From contig CAITYM010000130.1 in the NCBI GenBank assembly GCA_903896615.1, positions 1 through 64,000 of the forward strand: a DNA stretch of 64,000 bases, given 5' to 3'. Within the stretch, counting starts at the first letter, position 1, and each line of letters opens with the position of its first letter. Positions 20,223 through 33,760 of the stretch are shown piece after piece. The translations under genes were made by a program, and so were the position numbers. The notes under the pieces are model-generated. The model saw only the letters and a program-made list of their open reading frames with translations. It had not been told where the DNA came from and ran no database searches. Source of the DNA: an uncultured Burkholderiales bacterium (GTDB taxonomy: Bacteria > Pseudomonadota > Gammaproteobacteria > Burkholderiales > Burkholderiaceae_C).

Positions 20223-21095
20223 CTAGATTGATCTCAAAGCAAACGCACTCACCATCATCCCCGCTACGTACATGGGAACACCAAACGCACTCACATAGAT
20301 AGCTTTGGCAATAGGATCTTTGATAAACGCATACATCAATGGGAGCTGCCCCAAAGAGAGCAGGAACACTGCACTAGCGCTCATGGTCATGCCGCTATGC
20401 AACAGTAAAACACTTACAGCCCACTGAGCCAAAAGCATAATCAGGCTCGACATCCATGCCGCTCCATTTGCTCCCATCAAAACAGGAAGGGATTTAACGT
20501 TCATTTGTCGATCACCTTCTATGGCTTTGAAATCATTCAAAGTCATAATTCCATGTGCTCCGAAACTGTAAAGAAGTGCAAATGCAATAATCGAATGATT
20601 GGGTAACTGATTGCCCAGCATCACTGCAGCGCCCGTTAGCCACGCCAAGCCCTCATAGCTTAGGGCGCAGGCCGTATTGCCTATCCAGCCATTTTGTTTA
20701 AATCTGAGTGGTGGGGCCGAGTAAGCCCAGGCGAAGACCAAACCCAGGGCAGTGGCTTTAAAAGCCCAAGGCCCTAATTGCGTTGCCCACAATAATGAAA
20801 ATACAGTCCATAAAATAGCCAACCAAAGTCCCCAGTACCCAGGCATACGACCCGAAGGTATTGGCCTATTCGGTTCATTGATGGCATCCACATGCCTGTC
20901 AAACCAATCATTGGCGGCCTGACTGCAGGCACAGACCATCGGCCCTGCTAATACGACTCCCCAAAGCACCTTAAACCAATTGGCCTCTACTGACTGCCCT
21001 GTGCTAATGACACCGCAAGCATAAGCCCACATAGGTGGGAACCAAGTAATTGGCTTCAAAAGCTCTGCGACTACTTTTAACTTTGGGACGTTCAT
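20223..21095 (-). CDS. bchG: Bacteriochlorophyll synthase
   Basis: UbiA family: ANDWFDRHVDAINEPNRPIPSGRMP; KAIEGDRQMNVKSLPVLMG. Confidence 0.97.
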   Translation of the reverse strand: MNVPKLKVVAELLKPITWFPPMWAYACGVISTGQSVEANWFKVLWGVVLAGPMVCACSQAANDWFDRHVDAINEPNRPIPSGRMPGYWGLWLAILWTVFSLLWATQLGPWAFKATALGLVFAWAYSAPPLRFKQNGWIGNTACALSYEGLAWLTGAAVMLGNQLPNHSIIAFALLYSFGAHGIMTLNDFKAIEGDRQMNVKSLPVLMGANGAAWMSSLIMLLAQWAVSVLLLHSGMTMSASAVFLLSLGQLPLMYAFIKDPIAKAIYVSAFGVPMYVAGMMVSAFALRSI

Positions 21096-21123
21096 ATTTT
21101 TATTCTTACATTACATTCCAAAA

Positions 21124-21141
21124 TGTCAATAGTAGTTGACA
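21124..21141. promoter_or_regulatory. PpsR/CrtJ site in divergent bchG/bciB intergenic region
   Basis: TGTCAATAGTAGTTGACA, near-perfect palindrome. Confidence 0.8.
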
Positions 21142-21258
21142 CTTATTTTGTAACTCAGCTCGATCAACTACAATTTATAGAATGAAAAATATTAATTCTT
21201 TTGGATTAAATTCAAATACCAAATCCTTCCAGACCCATGCCGGCACGGTGTTTAGGGC

Positions 21259-22521
21259 TTGGAGCGTGAGTTCAAAAAGCAAAGGCACCCTGAGGTTATG
21301 GGGTATTTAGAAAAACCAGAGCCTGCACCACACCGGTCCATGTGTACGGATTGCGGGGTCTCGCGCAGTTCCGATCCCAAACAATGCTCAATTGCATGTC
21401 AGTTCATACAACCCAACTACGAGGCACTCGAGCAAAGTGTGCATGGACGAGCAAGGGATCTGGGTAAAGCAGATGAACTGCATTTTGGGCCCTTCATTGA
21501 GATGCACCGGGCTAGCTTAAAAAAACCAAGTCCCGGGGCTCAGTGGACTGGCATCACGACTCGTATTGCTCAAAAACTCCTTGAACAAGGCCTGGTAGAC
21601 GCTGTGCTGACCGTGCAAGCCGATCCAAGCGATCAGTGGAGGCCTTTACCCATACTCATCGACAAAGCAGAGGATCTGCAAAAAGCAAGAGGCATGCGTA
21701 TGGGCTACGCCCCGTTACTATCGCTGCTTGAGCCGGCACAAGCGCTGGGTTACAAACGGCTTGCAGTGATTGGTATACCGTGTCAAATCTACGCCTTAAG
21801 GGCGTTGGAGAAAAGCTTAGGTTTTGAAAAAATCTACGTCATCGGAACGCCGTGCTCAGACAATACGACGACTGAAAATTTTCATGCGTTTTTGAAACTC
21901 ATATCCCCCGAACCTGAAAACGTGACATACCTTGAATTTAAAGCAAACTATCACGTTGAGCTAAGGTACAAGGACGGAGTGAAAAAGGAAATCCCATTTC
22001 TTCAATTGCCTTTATCAGATTTGCCGCGCGATTTCTTCCCTCTCACATGCCGAACTTGCGTTGACTATACGAACGTCCTCTCAGACATCACCATTGGGTA
22101 CATGGCCGGAGAGGGGGAACAGTGGATCATCACCCGAAATAAAAGAGGTGAGGAGTTACTGGCTCTACTAGGTGATGAGGTGAGACTCCAAAAACCTGGT
22201 AGCGCGGGTAAAAGGCACTCAGCAGTGATCGGTTTTAAAAAGAATGTGGAGCTTGCAGCAGGGGGTCTCCCTCTTCGCAAAATGCCCAATTGGCTGAGAC
22301 CTATCGTTGGTTGGTTAATGCCTAAAGTCGGTCCAAGGGGCTTGGAGTTTGCGAGAACCCGAGTGGAGATGAAAGCGATTGAGTCGATCCTTCATTTAAG
22401 AAGGGAGTTACCTAACCGGATGAAACACTTGTTACCCAATCATATTTGGCAGTTGGCAAAACCTTATGAGCTCGCTCCGGAGTTGCACGAAAAAGCAGTC
22501 AAGCCCCAAAGTTCAAAATAA
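21259..22521 (+). CDS. bciB: Ferredoxin-dependent 3,8-divinyl (proto)chlorophyllide 8-vinyl reductase
   Basis: FrhB-like: MCTDCGVSRSSDPKQCSIACQFIQPNY, GIPCQIYALRAL, CRTCVDYTNVLSDITIGYMAG; TTG start or later ATG at 21298. Confidence 0.88.
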   Translation: MEREFKKQRHPEVMGYLEKPEPAPHRSMCTDCGVSRSSDPKQCSIACQFIQPNYEALEQSVHGRARDLGKADELHFGPFIEMHRASLKKPSPGAQWTGITTRIAQKLLEQGLVDAVLTVQADPSDQWRPLPILIDKAEDLQKARGMRMGYAPLLSLLEPAQALGYKRLAVIGIPCQIYALRALEKSLGFEKIYVIGTPCSDNTTTENFHAFLKLISPEPENVTYLEFKANYHVELRYKDGVKKEIPFLQLPLSDLPRDFFPLTCRTCVDYTNVLSDITIGYMAGEGEQWIITRNKRGEELLALLGDEVRLQKPGSAGKRHSAVIGFKKNVELAAGGLPLRKMPNWLRPIVGWLMPKVGPRGLEFARTRVEMKAIESILHLRRELPNRMKHLLPNHIWQLAKPYELAPELHEKAVKPQSSK

Positions 22522-22568
22522 AACAAACTTCAAGATATTGATTGATAAGTTTGAGACAAAATAAGAGC

Positions 22569-23990
22569 CTATGGATTGTCGTTTGTGTCGGCTAATCCGT
22601 AGCGATGCAACTTCACATAAAGACTTTGTCTGGACAGGCCTAACATTTCAGCCGCTGAAGCTCTATTATTTTGAGTCAGTTCTAGTGCGGATTGGATACA
22701 CATTTTCTCAATCATATCGGACGTTTCTCCAACAATGTCTTTCATCGGCATACGCCCTACCAACTGAGCCAATTGGGAAACGGATCCAGCCATATTGCTA
22801 GAAGCAACGGGGCCTGTTTGAGACAGTAGGTGCACATCTCGGATGAAAAAAGCATATCGTTTTTCGTCTGTCGATAAGGTTGTTGCGCTAATCTCAACTT
22901 CAATGGTCGTATTGGATTGCCCCAAGAGCTCTGTGGCAAAGTTTCTAAGCGATGAGAGTTGTTTTAAATTGTTACTCAAGACGCCCCAATCAACACCTCC
23001 TCTTGCAAGCCAAGACTCAAAGGGCTTGCCCAGAACTTGTGCCAAGGAAAATGACCCCGTCAAGGCCATAAATTCTTCGTTTGCACTCAAAACAATTCCG
23101 CCAGCGTCAGTGACTAGGAATCCGTAAGGCGCAGTTTGTAAGGCGTCGGTGTACCACTCCTGGGTCAATTTATTTAAATTGGCCCCTTGCGACACTGACT
23201 TTACACCCAAGCGAATCATCAACTGTGGGCCACCTTCTTGAACAATCAAAGACGGCATGATTGTGAAGTCTTGTTCAGCGGAGGCGCTCTTGGCTCTAAT
23301 TGATTTTGTTTTACCTGCGCTTTGCGCAGATCGAATCAATTCATCAATTTCGTCGCTATTGTCTGCGGAAAAGTACTGAGCAAACTCAGTTCCATTAATT
23401 TTCTTTGGATCACTCATCATGAGCGCTTTTGCGGCAGCAGAGTTGGCTTGTGTAATTTTTTTTGTCGCTAAATCAACAATTAAAATTGGCTCGCTTGAAT
23501 TTTCAAAAAGCGTGTTGTAGCGAGATTCCAAATGTCTAAGGCGCAAATAATCACGCTCCATTGAGCGGTGCGTATCCATCAATTTTTGCTGCATCTTGGC
23601 CATAGAGCCCAAATCTCTGGCAGCCAAGATCAAATCATTTTGTCCAGGGAATTTGAAAATTTTGACCAACAAAGGAGTAGGAGCTTTGGTTGGTGAAAAG
23701 AAGTTAATGTGCTTCCAGTCCCCTTCCAAATCAGAGAGCTCGCAATTCTCTAAATCAATGGTTGCCTTTAAAACGCTGGCGAATTTGTTGGTTGAGTCAA
23801 GTTCTACAAAATCAGTGAATTTTTGCCCGACCCATGCGTCAAGTTTGAGACGTGCGAGTTCAACACCCTTAGTCTTTACGGAAATTATTTGAGTTGTTTT
23901 CTGTTGAAAAACCACAATCAAATCCGCCAAGCCAAATATGAGTGCTTCGGAGAGATTTAATTTATCTGAAAGGGGGAGGGATTTGGTCAA
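22569..23990 (-). CDS. ppsR: PpsR/CrtJ transcriptional repressor (PAS domains + Fis-type HTH)
   Basis: PAS-like repeats and C-term ENMCIQSALELTQNNRASAAEMLGLSRQSLYVKLHRYGL (read as EKMCIQSALELTQNNRASAAEMLGLSRQSLYVKLHRYGL). Confidence 0.94.
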   Translation of the reverse strand: MTKSLPLSDKLNLSEALIFGLADLIVVFQQKTTQIISVKTKGVELARLKLDAWVGQKFTDFVELDSTNKFASVLKATIDLENCELSDLEGDWKHINFFSPTKAPTPLLVKIFKFPGQNDLILAARDLGSMAKMQQKLMDTHRSMERDYLRLRHLESRYNTLFENSSEPILIVDLATKKITQANSAAAKALMMSDPKKINGTEFAQYFSADNSDEIDELIRSAQSAGKTKSIRAKSASAEQDFTIMPSLIVQEGGPQLMIRLGVKSVSQGANLNKLTQEWYTDALQTAPYGFLVTDAGGIVLSANEEFMALTGSFSLAQVLGKPFESWLARGGVDWGVLSNNLKQLSSLRNFATELLGQSNTTIEVEISATTLSTDEKRYAFFIRDVHLLSQTGPVASSNMAGSVSQLAQLVGRMPMKDIVGETSDMIEKMCIQSALELTQNNRASAAEMLGLSRQSLYVKLHRYGLADTNDNP

Positions 23991-24203
23991 TTTATTTCAA
24001 TCAAAGGATGAAAATGCTTTATAAAAAATAGTTTTTTAAAACCTTTTTATAACCCCTTCCAAAAATTCAAAAATCAAAGTCATCGTTTTTAAATAAATTA
24101 GGAAAACCCTACAAATCATATGACTTAAAGGGCCAACTATAATACTAAAAGTCAAATTTTAGCTTAATCTTGCACAATAAAGTTTGCTCTATTTGCTTGA
24201 TTA

Positions 24204-25280
24204 TTATAATGCCAATACCCTACTTTTTGAGGATTTGGGACTTTGGAAATGTGCGCCAGCGGAATCGCCGTCATTAGACGCCCTTTGACGCTGCGCCTTA
24301 GCGCCTGGCGCACGCTTGGTTGAACTGGCACGCTTTAAATTCGCTCGAGAGCCAAACTCACTCTCTGCGCTTTGTTCGGTACTATAGGAGGTGGTATTGG
24401 CCAACTCAAAGGCGTTTAGCTGATTGATTTTCCTGGCCTTTCTGTTTATGGATACCAATTTCATACCCAGAGTATGAACGTCTCTGACATTTTTACAAAT
24501 CAAATCAGCCCCCAATTCCTCAATTAGCTCAGGGTGTAGGGCGATCAAAGGGCCCCCCACTAAAAATTGAATAGCTGAGTTTTTGGATTTGGATTTGACC
24601 TTGGCAATCCAAGACTTGAGTGTCGGGACTTGAGAGGATAACGAAATGCTCACACAAAAAAGATCAACCCAGTTTTTCGCAACCAACTCAAGAATTACCT
24701 TTTCTTGGTGATCGAATCCAGGAAGCACGCTCCAACCTTTTCGCTGCAGATACTGCGAGACGATCAAGGGCCCCAAAGTGTGCTGCGAGCCGGCGGCACT
24801 CGTCACTAGCGCTTGAAAACGGTTACTGCCCGGCACAATACTTGATTCACTGGGCTTTATGAAATCTGGGCTCAACGCAAAAATTAAGCGCTTGATATTC
24901 CAAGTCGCTGTGGTGACCTCTACAAAGGAGATCTGATCGCCCTCCCACCAATCATGCAAAAGGCGGATTGAGGGCGGGATGATATCCAAATACAAAACCT
25001 CAATATCCAGGCCTTGAGCAAACAAGTTGCGAGCGAAGGAAGCCACTTCCTCAGAGCTCAACTCAAGGCAAGCCCTGCAACAAGACTCTGCGTAAGCGGC
25101 CAACTCCTGAGCAGATAAAAGGCCGTCCTGAGGGTGTTTACAGCGGGAAGTCATTGTGGATGCACTGGCGTCATCCACTAATGAATCGCGCTCGCTCAGA
25201 CCACCACGTCCCCGAACCAAATCAGGAATGATCTCACTAGCAAGGGTTGTCACGATAGGCAACAAATGCTCAAAACTCAA
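24204..25280 (-). CDS. Cobalamin-binding regulator AerR/PpaA (paralog 2, next to ppsR)
   Basis: TSAAGSQHTLGPLIVSQYLQRKGWSVLPGFD...FCVSISLSSQ...FLVGGPLIALHPELIEELGAD. Confidence 0.87.
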   Translation of the reverse strand: MSFEHLLPIVTTLASEIIPDLVRGRGGLSERDSLVDDASASTMTSRCKHPQDGLLSAQELAAYAESCCRACLELSSEEVASFARNLFAQGLDIEVLYLDIIPPSIRLLHDWWEGDQISFVEVTTATWNIKRLIFALSPDFIKPSESSIVPGSNRFQALVTSAAGSQHTLGPLIVSQYLQRKGWSVLPGFDHQEKVILELVAKNWVDLFCVSISLSSQVPTLKSWIAKVKSKSKNSAIQFLVGGPLIALHPELIEELGADLICKNVRDVHTLGMKLVSINRKARKINQLNAFELANTTSYSTEQSAESEFGSRANLKRASSTKRAPGAKAQRQRASNDGDSAGAHFQSPKSSKSRVLAL

Positions 25281-25453
25281 TTGACCGTCCCCTTCCCTTC
25301 GCGGCAGTTATTTAAAGGAATCCCTATTTAAATTAATGATTTGAGCTCAAAGCCTACAACCCAATCTAAATGTTTTTGTGTTTCCCAAGGAGTGTCCATT
25401 AAAAATGACTATTTATACCTAGTGAAAACCCCTAATATGTAATGCAAATTTAA

Positions 25454-25471
25454 CGTCAATTAAAGTTGACA
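25454..25471. promoter_or_regulatory. PpsR/CrtJ-like site in divergent aerR/bchF intergenic region
   Basis: CGTCAATTAAAGTTGACA. Confidence 0.7.
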
Positions 25472-25490
25472 TATATACTATTCAGAAATA

Positions 25491-25536
25491 CTATTGAACT
25501 ATTGAACTATTGAACAAATCAGAAATCAGAATTCAG
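25491..25536. repeat. Two adjacent short tandem repeats: CTATTGAA x3 then AAATCAG/AAATCAG/AATTCAG
   Basis: Read directly in bchF 5' region. Confidence 0.95.
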
Positions 25537-25553
25537 AACTTACTTTTAAGCCA

Positions 25554-27418
<1,865 letters not shown>

Positions 27419-27470
27419 AGCGCTTAAGCGCATGACCCTCAGTAACTAATTAAAAGACTCCTCAAAAACC

Positions 27471-29123
27471 ATGCAACTTACACTTTGGACTTATGAAGGC
27501 CCTCCTCATATCGGTGCAATGCGGGTAGCGACATCCATGAAGGATGTGCACTATGTTTTGCATGCGCCTCAAGGTGATACATACGCAGATTTGTTGTTTA
27601 CGATGATTGAGCGTTTACCCAAACGCCCGCCAGTAACCTACACAACCTTTCAAGCTCGTGATCTAGGCGGAGACACTGCTCAGCTCTTTATAGATGCAGT
27701 CTTACAAGCTAATGAAAGGTTTCAGCCCAACGCACTTTTAGTAGGATCGTCTTGCACTGCAGAACTAATCCAAGACGATCCAGGCGGATTGGCTCTGGGT
27801 CTTAAATTAAAAACACCTGTGATACCCCTTGACTTGCCTGCCTACCAAAGGAAAGAGAACTGGGGCTGCGCGGAAACACTTTATCACTTGGTGCGCAATA
27901 TTACGAAAAGAGCTGCGAGTCAATCACCAAGTGATACTCCTTCAACTGTAGCCGTTTCAAAATTCACACCCTCCTCTACACGCCCATCTTGTAACCTCTT
28001 AGGTGCAACAGCACTTGGATTTAGACATAGAGATGATGTCATTGAGATCAGTAAATTATTGACAGATTTAGGGGTTGATATAAACGTAGTTGCTCCGATG
28101 AACGCGAGTGTGAGCGATATTGAACGCTTACCTCAAGCAAATTTTAATGTTGTTCTCTACCCTGAGACTGCTCAGACGACTGCCCTTTGGTTAGAGCGTG
28201 AGTTTAAGCAACCATTTACTAAAACTATACCAATAGGGCATAAGGGAACCATTGCATTTATCAGGGAAGTACTGTCACTTTCTAATTTGGTTGTAGATGA
28301 GGACTTAATTGCACAACTATCCAAGAGATCTCGGGCCTCTTGGTACGCTGCATCTGTGGATTCAACTTACCTCACGAATAAACGTGTTTTTATTTTTGGA
28401 GACGCATCACACGCTATTGCAGCCGCTCGGGTTGCATCCGAGGAGATGGGCTTTCAAGTGGTAGGGCTAGGAACTTATAGCCGGGAATTTGCGCGTGAGA
28501 TCCGTGAGGCTGCGAAACTTTATAACATCACTGCCCTGATCACAGATGATTACTTGGAGGTAGAAGACCAAATCCAAGAACTTCACCCTGAACTTATTTT
28601 AGGCACTCAAATGGAGCGCCATATTGCAAAAAGGCACGGTATTCCCTGTACTGTTATTTCAGCCCCTATGCATGTGCAAGATTTCCCTGCGCGTTATGCG
28701 CCTCAAATGGGTTTTGAGGGTGCAAATGTTCTATTTGATACCTGGGTACACCCTCTCATGATGGGACTAGAGGAGCATCTTCTAGGTATGTTCAGAGAAG
28801 ATTTTGAGTTCAACGATCAGTCTGCACCCTCACACTTAGGAGGCGCTAAAAAAGCTGTAACCGAACAAGCACCCACCCCTGCCCATGAGGTATCACAAAT
28901 TAATTTACCAACACCTTCCCCCGCACAGACTCAAAGCGGTGAGCAAATGGTTAATGAATTAATTCAGGTATGGAGTAATGAGGCTGAGATGGAGTTGAAA
29001 AAAATTCCATTTTTCGTAAGAGGCAAAGCAAAGCGAAATACTGAAAAGTTTGCCAAAGAAACTGGCGTCATCCAAATCACTGTTGAAACCTTGTATGAAG
29101 CCAAGGCTCATTTCAGTCGATAA
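27471..29123 (+). CDS. bchB: Dark-operative protochlorophyllide reductase subunit B
   Basis: [49 protein letters not shown]. Confidence 0.97.
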   Translation: MQLTLWTYEGPPHIGAMRVATSMKDVHYVLHAPQGDTYADLLFTMIERLPKRPPVTYTTFQARDLGGDTAQLFIDAVLQANERFQPNALLVGSSCTAELIQDDPGGLALGLKLKTPVIPLDLPAYQRKENWGCAETLYHLVRNITKRAASQSPSDTPSTVAVSKFTPSSTRPSCNLLGATALGFRHRDDVIEISKLLTDLGVDINVVAPMNASVSDIERLPQANFNVVLYPETAQTTALWLEREFKQPFTKTIPIGHKGTIAFIREVLSLSNLVVDEDLIAQLSKRSRASWYAASVDSTYLTNKRVFIFGDASHAIAAARVASEEMGFQVVGLGTYSREFAREIREAAKLYNITALITDDYLEVEDQIQELHPELILGTQMERHIAKRHGIPCTVISAPMHVQDFPARYAPQMGFEGANVLFDTWVHPLMMGLEEHLLGMFREDFEFNDQSAPSHLGGAKKAVTEQAPTPAHEVSQINLPTPSPAQTQSGEQMVNELIQVWSNEAEMELKKIPFFVRGKAKRNTEKFAKETGVIQITVETLYEAKAHFSR

Positions 29124-29158
29124 GTAAGAAATATCAAATAACGTTACCCAATCACTAA

Positions 29159-30079
<921 letters not shown>

Positions 30080-30121
30080 TCACACCGATGAGATTTCAGA
30101 TCATAGGAGGAGTTTGGTGAA

Positions 30122-30859
30122 ATGAATAACGCAGATCAAGGCTATTTAGAGCGTCGCGGGCAAATAGAGCATTATTTTGACCGAACAGCTGCAAAAACTT
30201 GGGAGCGCCTAACGTCCACAGACCCTGTTGGGAGAATCAGGGCAACTGTACGTGCCGGTCGAGATGAGATGCGGGCCACTTTGATGTCTTGGCTTCCACA
30301 GGATATGACGGGCATGAGATTGTTAGACGCTGGTTGTGGTACTGGAGCTCTTGCACTTTGTGCGGTTGAAAGAGGCGCTCACGTTACCGCCATAGACTTG
30401 TCGGCCAATTTAATTCAAGTTGCTAAGAACAGGTACGCATCTCTTTCCCCTTTGGCACAAGGCACATCACCCTCCACCAACAGAGGTTGGGTTGAGTTTT
30501 CTAGTGGAGATATGCTTGATCCCCTACTTGGCGAATTTGATTATGTAGTGGGTATGGACTCGTTAATCCACTATGACGCGCCTGATCTGATCAACGGCAT
30601 CAAAATATTAAGCGAGCGCACCAAAAGAGCCATATTATTCACCTTCCCCCCCCGTAATCCTTTTTTAGCATTTGCGCATACTATGGGTCAGTTTTTCCCC
30701 CGTAGTGATCGCTCACCGACTCTCGCCCCTGTGTCTCAACAAAAGCTGAGAAATGCGTTACAAAAAACCATCGTTACTCAAGGTTGGGCGGAAGGTAAGA
30801 CCACACGAATTTCAAGAGGTTTTTACACCTCTCAAGCCTGGGAGTGGGTGCGCTCATGA
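30122..30859 (+). CDS. bchM: Mg-protoporphyrin IX methyltransferase
   Basis: HYFDRTAAKTWERLTSTDPVGRIRATVRAGRDEMR; LLDAGCGTGALA. Confidence 0.96.
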   Translation: MNNADQGYLERRGQIEHYFDRTAAKTWERLTSTDPVGRIRATVRAGRDEMRATLMSWLPQDMTGMRLLDAGCGTGALALCAVERGAHVTAIDLSANLIQVAKNRYASLSPLAQGTSPSTNRGWVEFSSGDMLDPLLGEFDYVVGMDSLIHYDAPDLINGIKILSERTKRAILFTFPPRNPFLAFAHTMGQFFPRSDRSPTLAPVSQQKLRNALQKTIVTQGWAEGKTTRISRGFYTSQAWEWVRS

Positions 30860-32280
30860 TCAGTATTTCCTCAATGGCTAAAGCTAAGCTTAGCAATTTT
30901 GCACTTCGTTATGTGCCGTTTGCTGACGCAGCATCGGCAGAATTGCCATTGCCCAGGCTCTTGAGGTTATGCCTTTTCCAAACTGCCATTGGGATGACCA
31001 TGGCCCTCTTAGTTGGTACTTTAAACAGAGTCATGATTGTGGAACTTGGTGTTCCTGCGTGGTGGGTTGCGCTATCAGTTGCAATCCCATTAATTTTCGC
31101 GCCTCTGCGCGCGCTCATTGGCTATAGAAGCGATACGCATCCCTCAGCCCTTGGGCTTCGCAGACTCCCATATTTGTGGATTGGTAATATCTTTTTGTTT
31201 GGCGGCTTAGCAATCATGCCTTTCGCGTTGCTACTATTGAATGATTCAACAACGCAGAGCGTTTGGGTCGGTCGGATCGGCGCTTGCCTATCATTTTTGC
31301 TAGTGGGTGCAGGGATGCAAACTACACAAACAGCAGGCCTTGCACTAGCAACTGATATTGCACAACCACAGAAAAGACCGCGAGTTGTGGCGCTACTTCA
31401 CAGCGCCATGCTTGTAGGTCTTATCGTTGGCAGTGGGATACTGGGATGGTTACTTAGTGACTTTACACCCACCAAATTAGTGCAGCTGGTTCAGGGTAGC
31501 GCGGTACTGGTAGCTTTACTGAATTTAACAGCGCTTTGGAAACAAGAGGCCCGTCAACCTAAGAGAGGGCAACGCGAACCAGACGGGTTCTCAAAGAACT
31601 GGCGTCAGTTAATCACCATGCCTAACATGAAACGGTTCTTATGGACTGTTGGGATTGGATCGTGTGCTTTCAGTATGCAAGATATTATTTTAGAGCCCTA
31701 TGGGGGCGAAGTCTTACACCTGAACGTTAGTTTTACCAGCTCATTAACCGCGTTGTCAGGAACAGGCGCACTTTTGGCGTTCGCGCTATCAGCCAAACTA
31801 ATGGGCAAAGGACTGGACGCTTGCAGAGTCTCCGCGTTTGGCCTTTTAATGGGCCTTCCCGGATTTGCTTGTGTTCTCTTAGCTTCCCCTTTGGATTCAG
31901 CCTGGCTATTTAGAGCAGGCACTTCATTCATCGGCTTTGGCGGCGGAATGTTCTCTGTAGGAATGCTCATCATTGCGATGGAGATGCCAGAGAAAGGGAT
32001 GACAGGAATGGTGCTGGGTGCATGGGGTGCAGTTCAAGCAACAGCTTCAGGTTTGTCTATGGCTGTGGGGGGAATCCTAAAAGATAGCTTTGGCAGTTTT
32101 GCGGCCAGTGGCTACCTGGGAGAAGCTTTGATGGATAAGTCAAGTGGGTATGGGCTTGTATTTGCACTTGAGATGATTTTGCTTTTTGCAGCTCTGATTG
32201 CCATGTCACCACTTTCGAGAAAAAAAATAAACAAAACCTCTCAGCCTGCGCATTTTGGTTTGGCTGAGTTACCTAATTGA
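30844..32280 (+). CDS. lhaA: LhaA, LH1 assembly protein (PucC/BCD family)
   Basis: PFADAASAELPLPRLLRLCLFQTAIGMTMALLVGTLNRVMIVELGVPAWWVAL; position bchM-lhaA-puhA. Confidence 0.94.
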   Translation: MGALMISISSMAKAKLSNFALRYVPFADAASAELPLPRLLRLCLFQTAIGMTMALLVGTLNRVMIVELGVPAWWVALSVAIPLIFAPLRALIGYRSDTHPSALGLRRLPYLWIGNIFLFGGLAIMPFALLLLNDSTTQSVWVGRIGACLSFLLVGAGMQTTQTAGLALATDIAQPQKRPRVVALLHSAMLVGLIVGSGILGWLLSDFTPTKLVQLVQGSAVLVALLNLTALWKQEARQPKRGQREPDGFSKNWRQLITMPNMKRFLWTVGIGSCAFSMQDIILEPYGGEVLHLNVSFTSSLTALSGTGALLAFALSAKLMGKGLDACRVSAFGLLMGLPGFACVLLASPLDSAWLFRAGTSFIGFGGGMFSVGMLIIAMEMPEKGMTGMVLGAWGAVQATASGLSMAVGGILKDSFGSFAASGYLGEALMDKSSGYGLVFALEMILLFAALIAMSPLSRKKINKTSQPAHFGLAELPN

Positions 32281-32317
32281 AACTGATATTCACATCGTTT
32301 TTTAAGGAGATATCACG

Positions 32318-33076
32318 ATGGAAACTGGAGCTATAACTCAAGGAGTGGACGTTGCACAAATTGTCCTCTACATGTTTTGGGCTTTTTTTGCTGGCGTAAT
32401 CTACTACCTCTTACGTGAAAACCACCGAGAGGGCTACCCCTTGGATAATGGCCAAGAGCGAGGACCAGTCCAAATTGGATGGCCAGTGCCCGATCCAAAG
32501 ACTTATAAGTTAGAGGACGGAAGAGTTATCACTATTCCCGATTTAAATCGTCCAGACGGAGATCACCACTTTGTGCCATCTCACGCGTGGCTTGGCGCTC
32601 CGCTTGAGCCAGTAGGAGACCCCCTTTTATCAGGGATGGGGCCTGGCGCATGGGCTGCTCGAGAGGACATTTGTGAAAAGGATCCACACGGTGAGTTGAA
32701 GATTGTCCCCCTCCGGGCAGCTCCAAAACATGGTGTAGCCGCACAAGATCACGATCCTAGGGGGTTGAGCGTTTACGGCGCAGATAGACTTGAGGCGGGT
32801 AAAGTTGTTGACTTATGGGTTGACAAAATGGAGATGATGTTTCGCTACATTGAGGTTGCATTACCCAGTGGTAAATCGGTCTTATTGCCCGTGCCCTTTG
32901 CAAGCATCTCAAACCGTAACATCCAAGTTGATTCGATTTTGTCGACACAATTTGAAAAAGTACCAGCCCTCAAAAATTCAGAGCAAATTACTCGTCTTGA
33001 AGAAGAGAGGATTTGCGCTTTCTACGGAGCCGGCACTCTTTATGCAACCCCTGAACGTCAGGAGCCGCTTGTATGA
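32318..33076 (+). CDS. puhA: Photosynthetic reaction center H subunit
   Basis: GVDVAQIVLYMFWAFFAGVIYYLLRENHREGYPL; PLxPMG-like region; VDLWVDKMEMMFRYIEV. Confidence 0.97.
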   Translation: METGAITQGVDVAQIVLYMFWAFFAGVIYYLLRENHREGYPLDNGQERGPVQIGWPVPDPKTYKLEDGRVITIPDLNRPDGDHHFVPSHAWLGAPLEPVGDPLLSGMGPGAWAAREDICEKDPHGELKIVPLRAAPKHGVAAQDHDPRGLSVYGADRLEAGKVVDLWVDKMEMMFRYIEVALPSGKSVLLPVPFASISNRNIQVDSILSTQFEKVPALKNSEQITRLEEERICAFYGAGTLYATPERQEPLV

Positions 33077-33756
33077 GAGCTACCCACGAACACGAGTTCG
33101 AAGCGGAGCTTGGACTCCCCGAAAGATTACCTGCGGATGAGCAGATTTTGTGGCAAGGAGCTCCGCATTGGAAGAGCTTGGGAGTTCAAGTTTTTCACCT
33201 TCGAAGCTTAGGTATTTATTTTGCGTTGATGCTTTTGCTACAGGCAAGTTATTTAAGCGGCCAATCCGCAGAATGGAGCTTCAAACCCCTGATCATCTCA
33301 GGCTATATGGTTGCAATGACTCTTGGCTCGCTTTGCGCATGGGCTTGGTGGAGCGCAAAGACTACTCTATACACAATCACAAATAAACGGGTTGTTATGA
33401 GAATTGGGGTGGTCTATAGCCTCACTTTTAATTTACCACTCAAGAAAATTGTCAGCGCTCACGAGCTTCACCGTAGCCAAGGAACTTCAGACCTTAGCCT
33501 TACTTTGCAACGCGAGGACAGAATTGGCTGGCTCCATCTGTGGCCCCACTCAAGGCCATGGGTGATCAACCAGCCTGAGCCTACCCTACGCTGTATTGCG
33601 GATGGTGCTTCGTGCGCAGAAATCCTAAAGTCTGCCTGGCTTGAGAGCAATAAAGACATTGAAGTATCAGTTCCCAATAACAACAATAACAACGCTAGCA
33701 CACGACTGTCTGAGCCATCCAGCACAGCCGTTAACAGATTAATAGCTGCGACTTAA
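33073..33756 (+). CDS. puhB: Photosynthetic complex putative assembly protein PuhB
   Basis: GLPERLPADEQILWQGAPHWKSLGVQVFHLRSLGIYFALML; TNKRVVMRIGV. Confidence 0.94.
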   Translation: MRATHEHEFEAELGLPERLPADEQILWQGAPHWKSLGVQVFHLRSLGIYFALMLLLQASYLSGQSAEWSFKPLIISGYMVAMTLGSLCAWAWWSAKTTLYTITNKRVVMRIGVVYSLTFNLPLKKIVSAHELHRSQGTSDLSLTLQREDRIGWLHLWPHSRPWVINQPEPTLRCIADGASCAEILKSAWLESNKDIEVSVPNNNNNNASTRLSEPSSTAVNRLIAAT

Positions 33757-33760
33757 CCTC

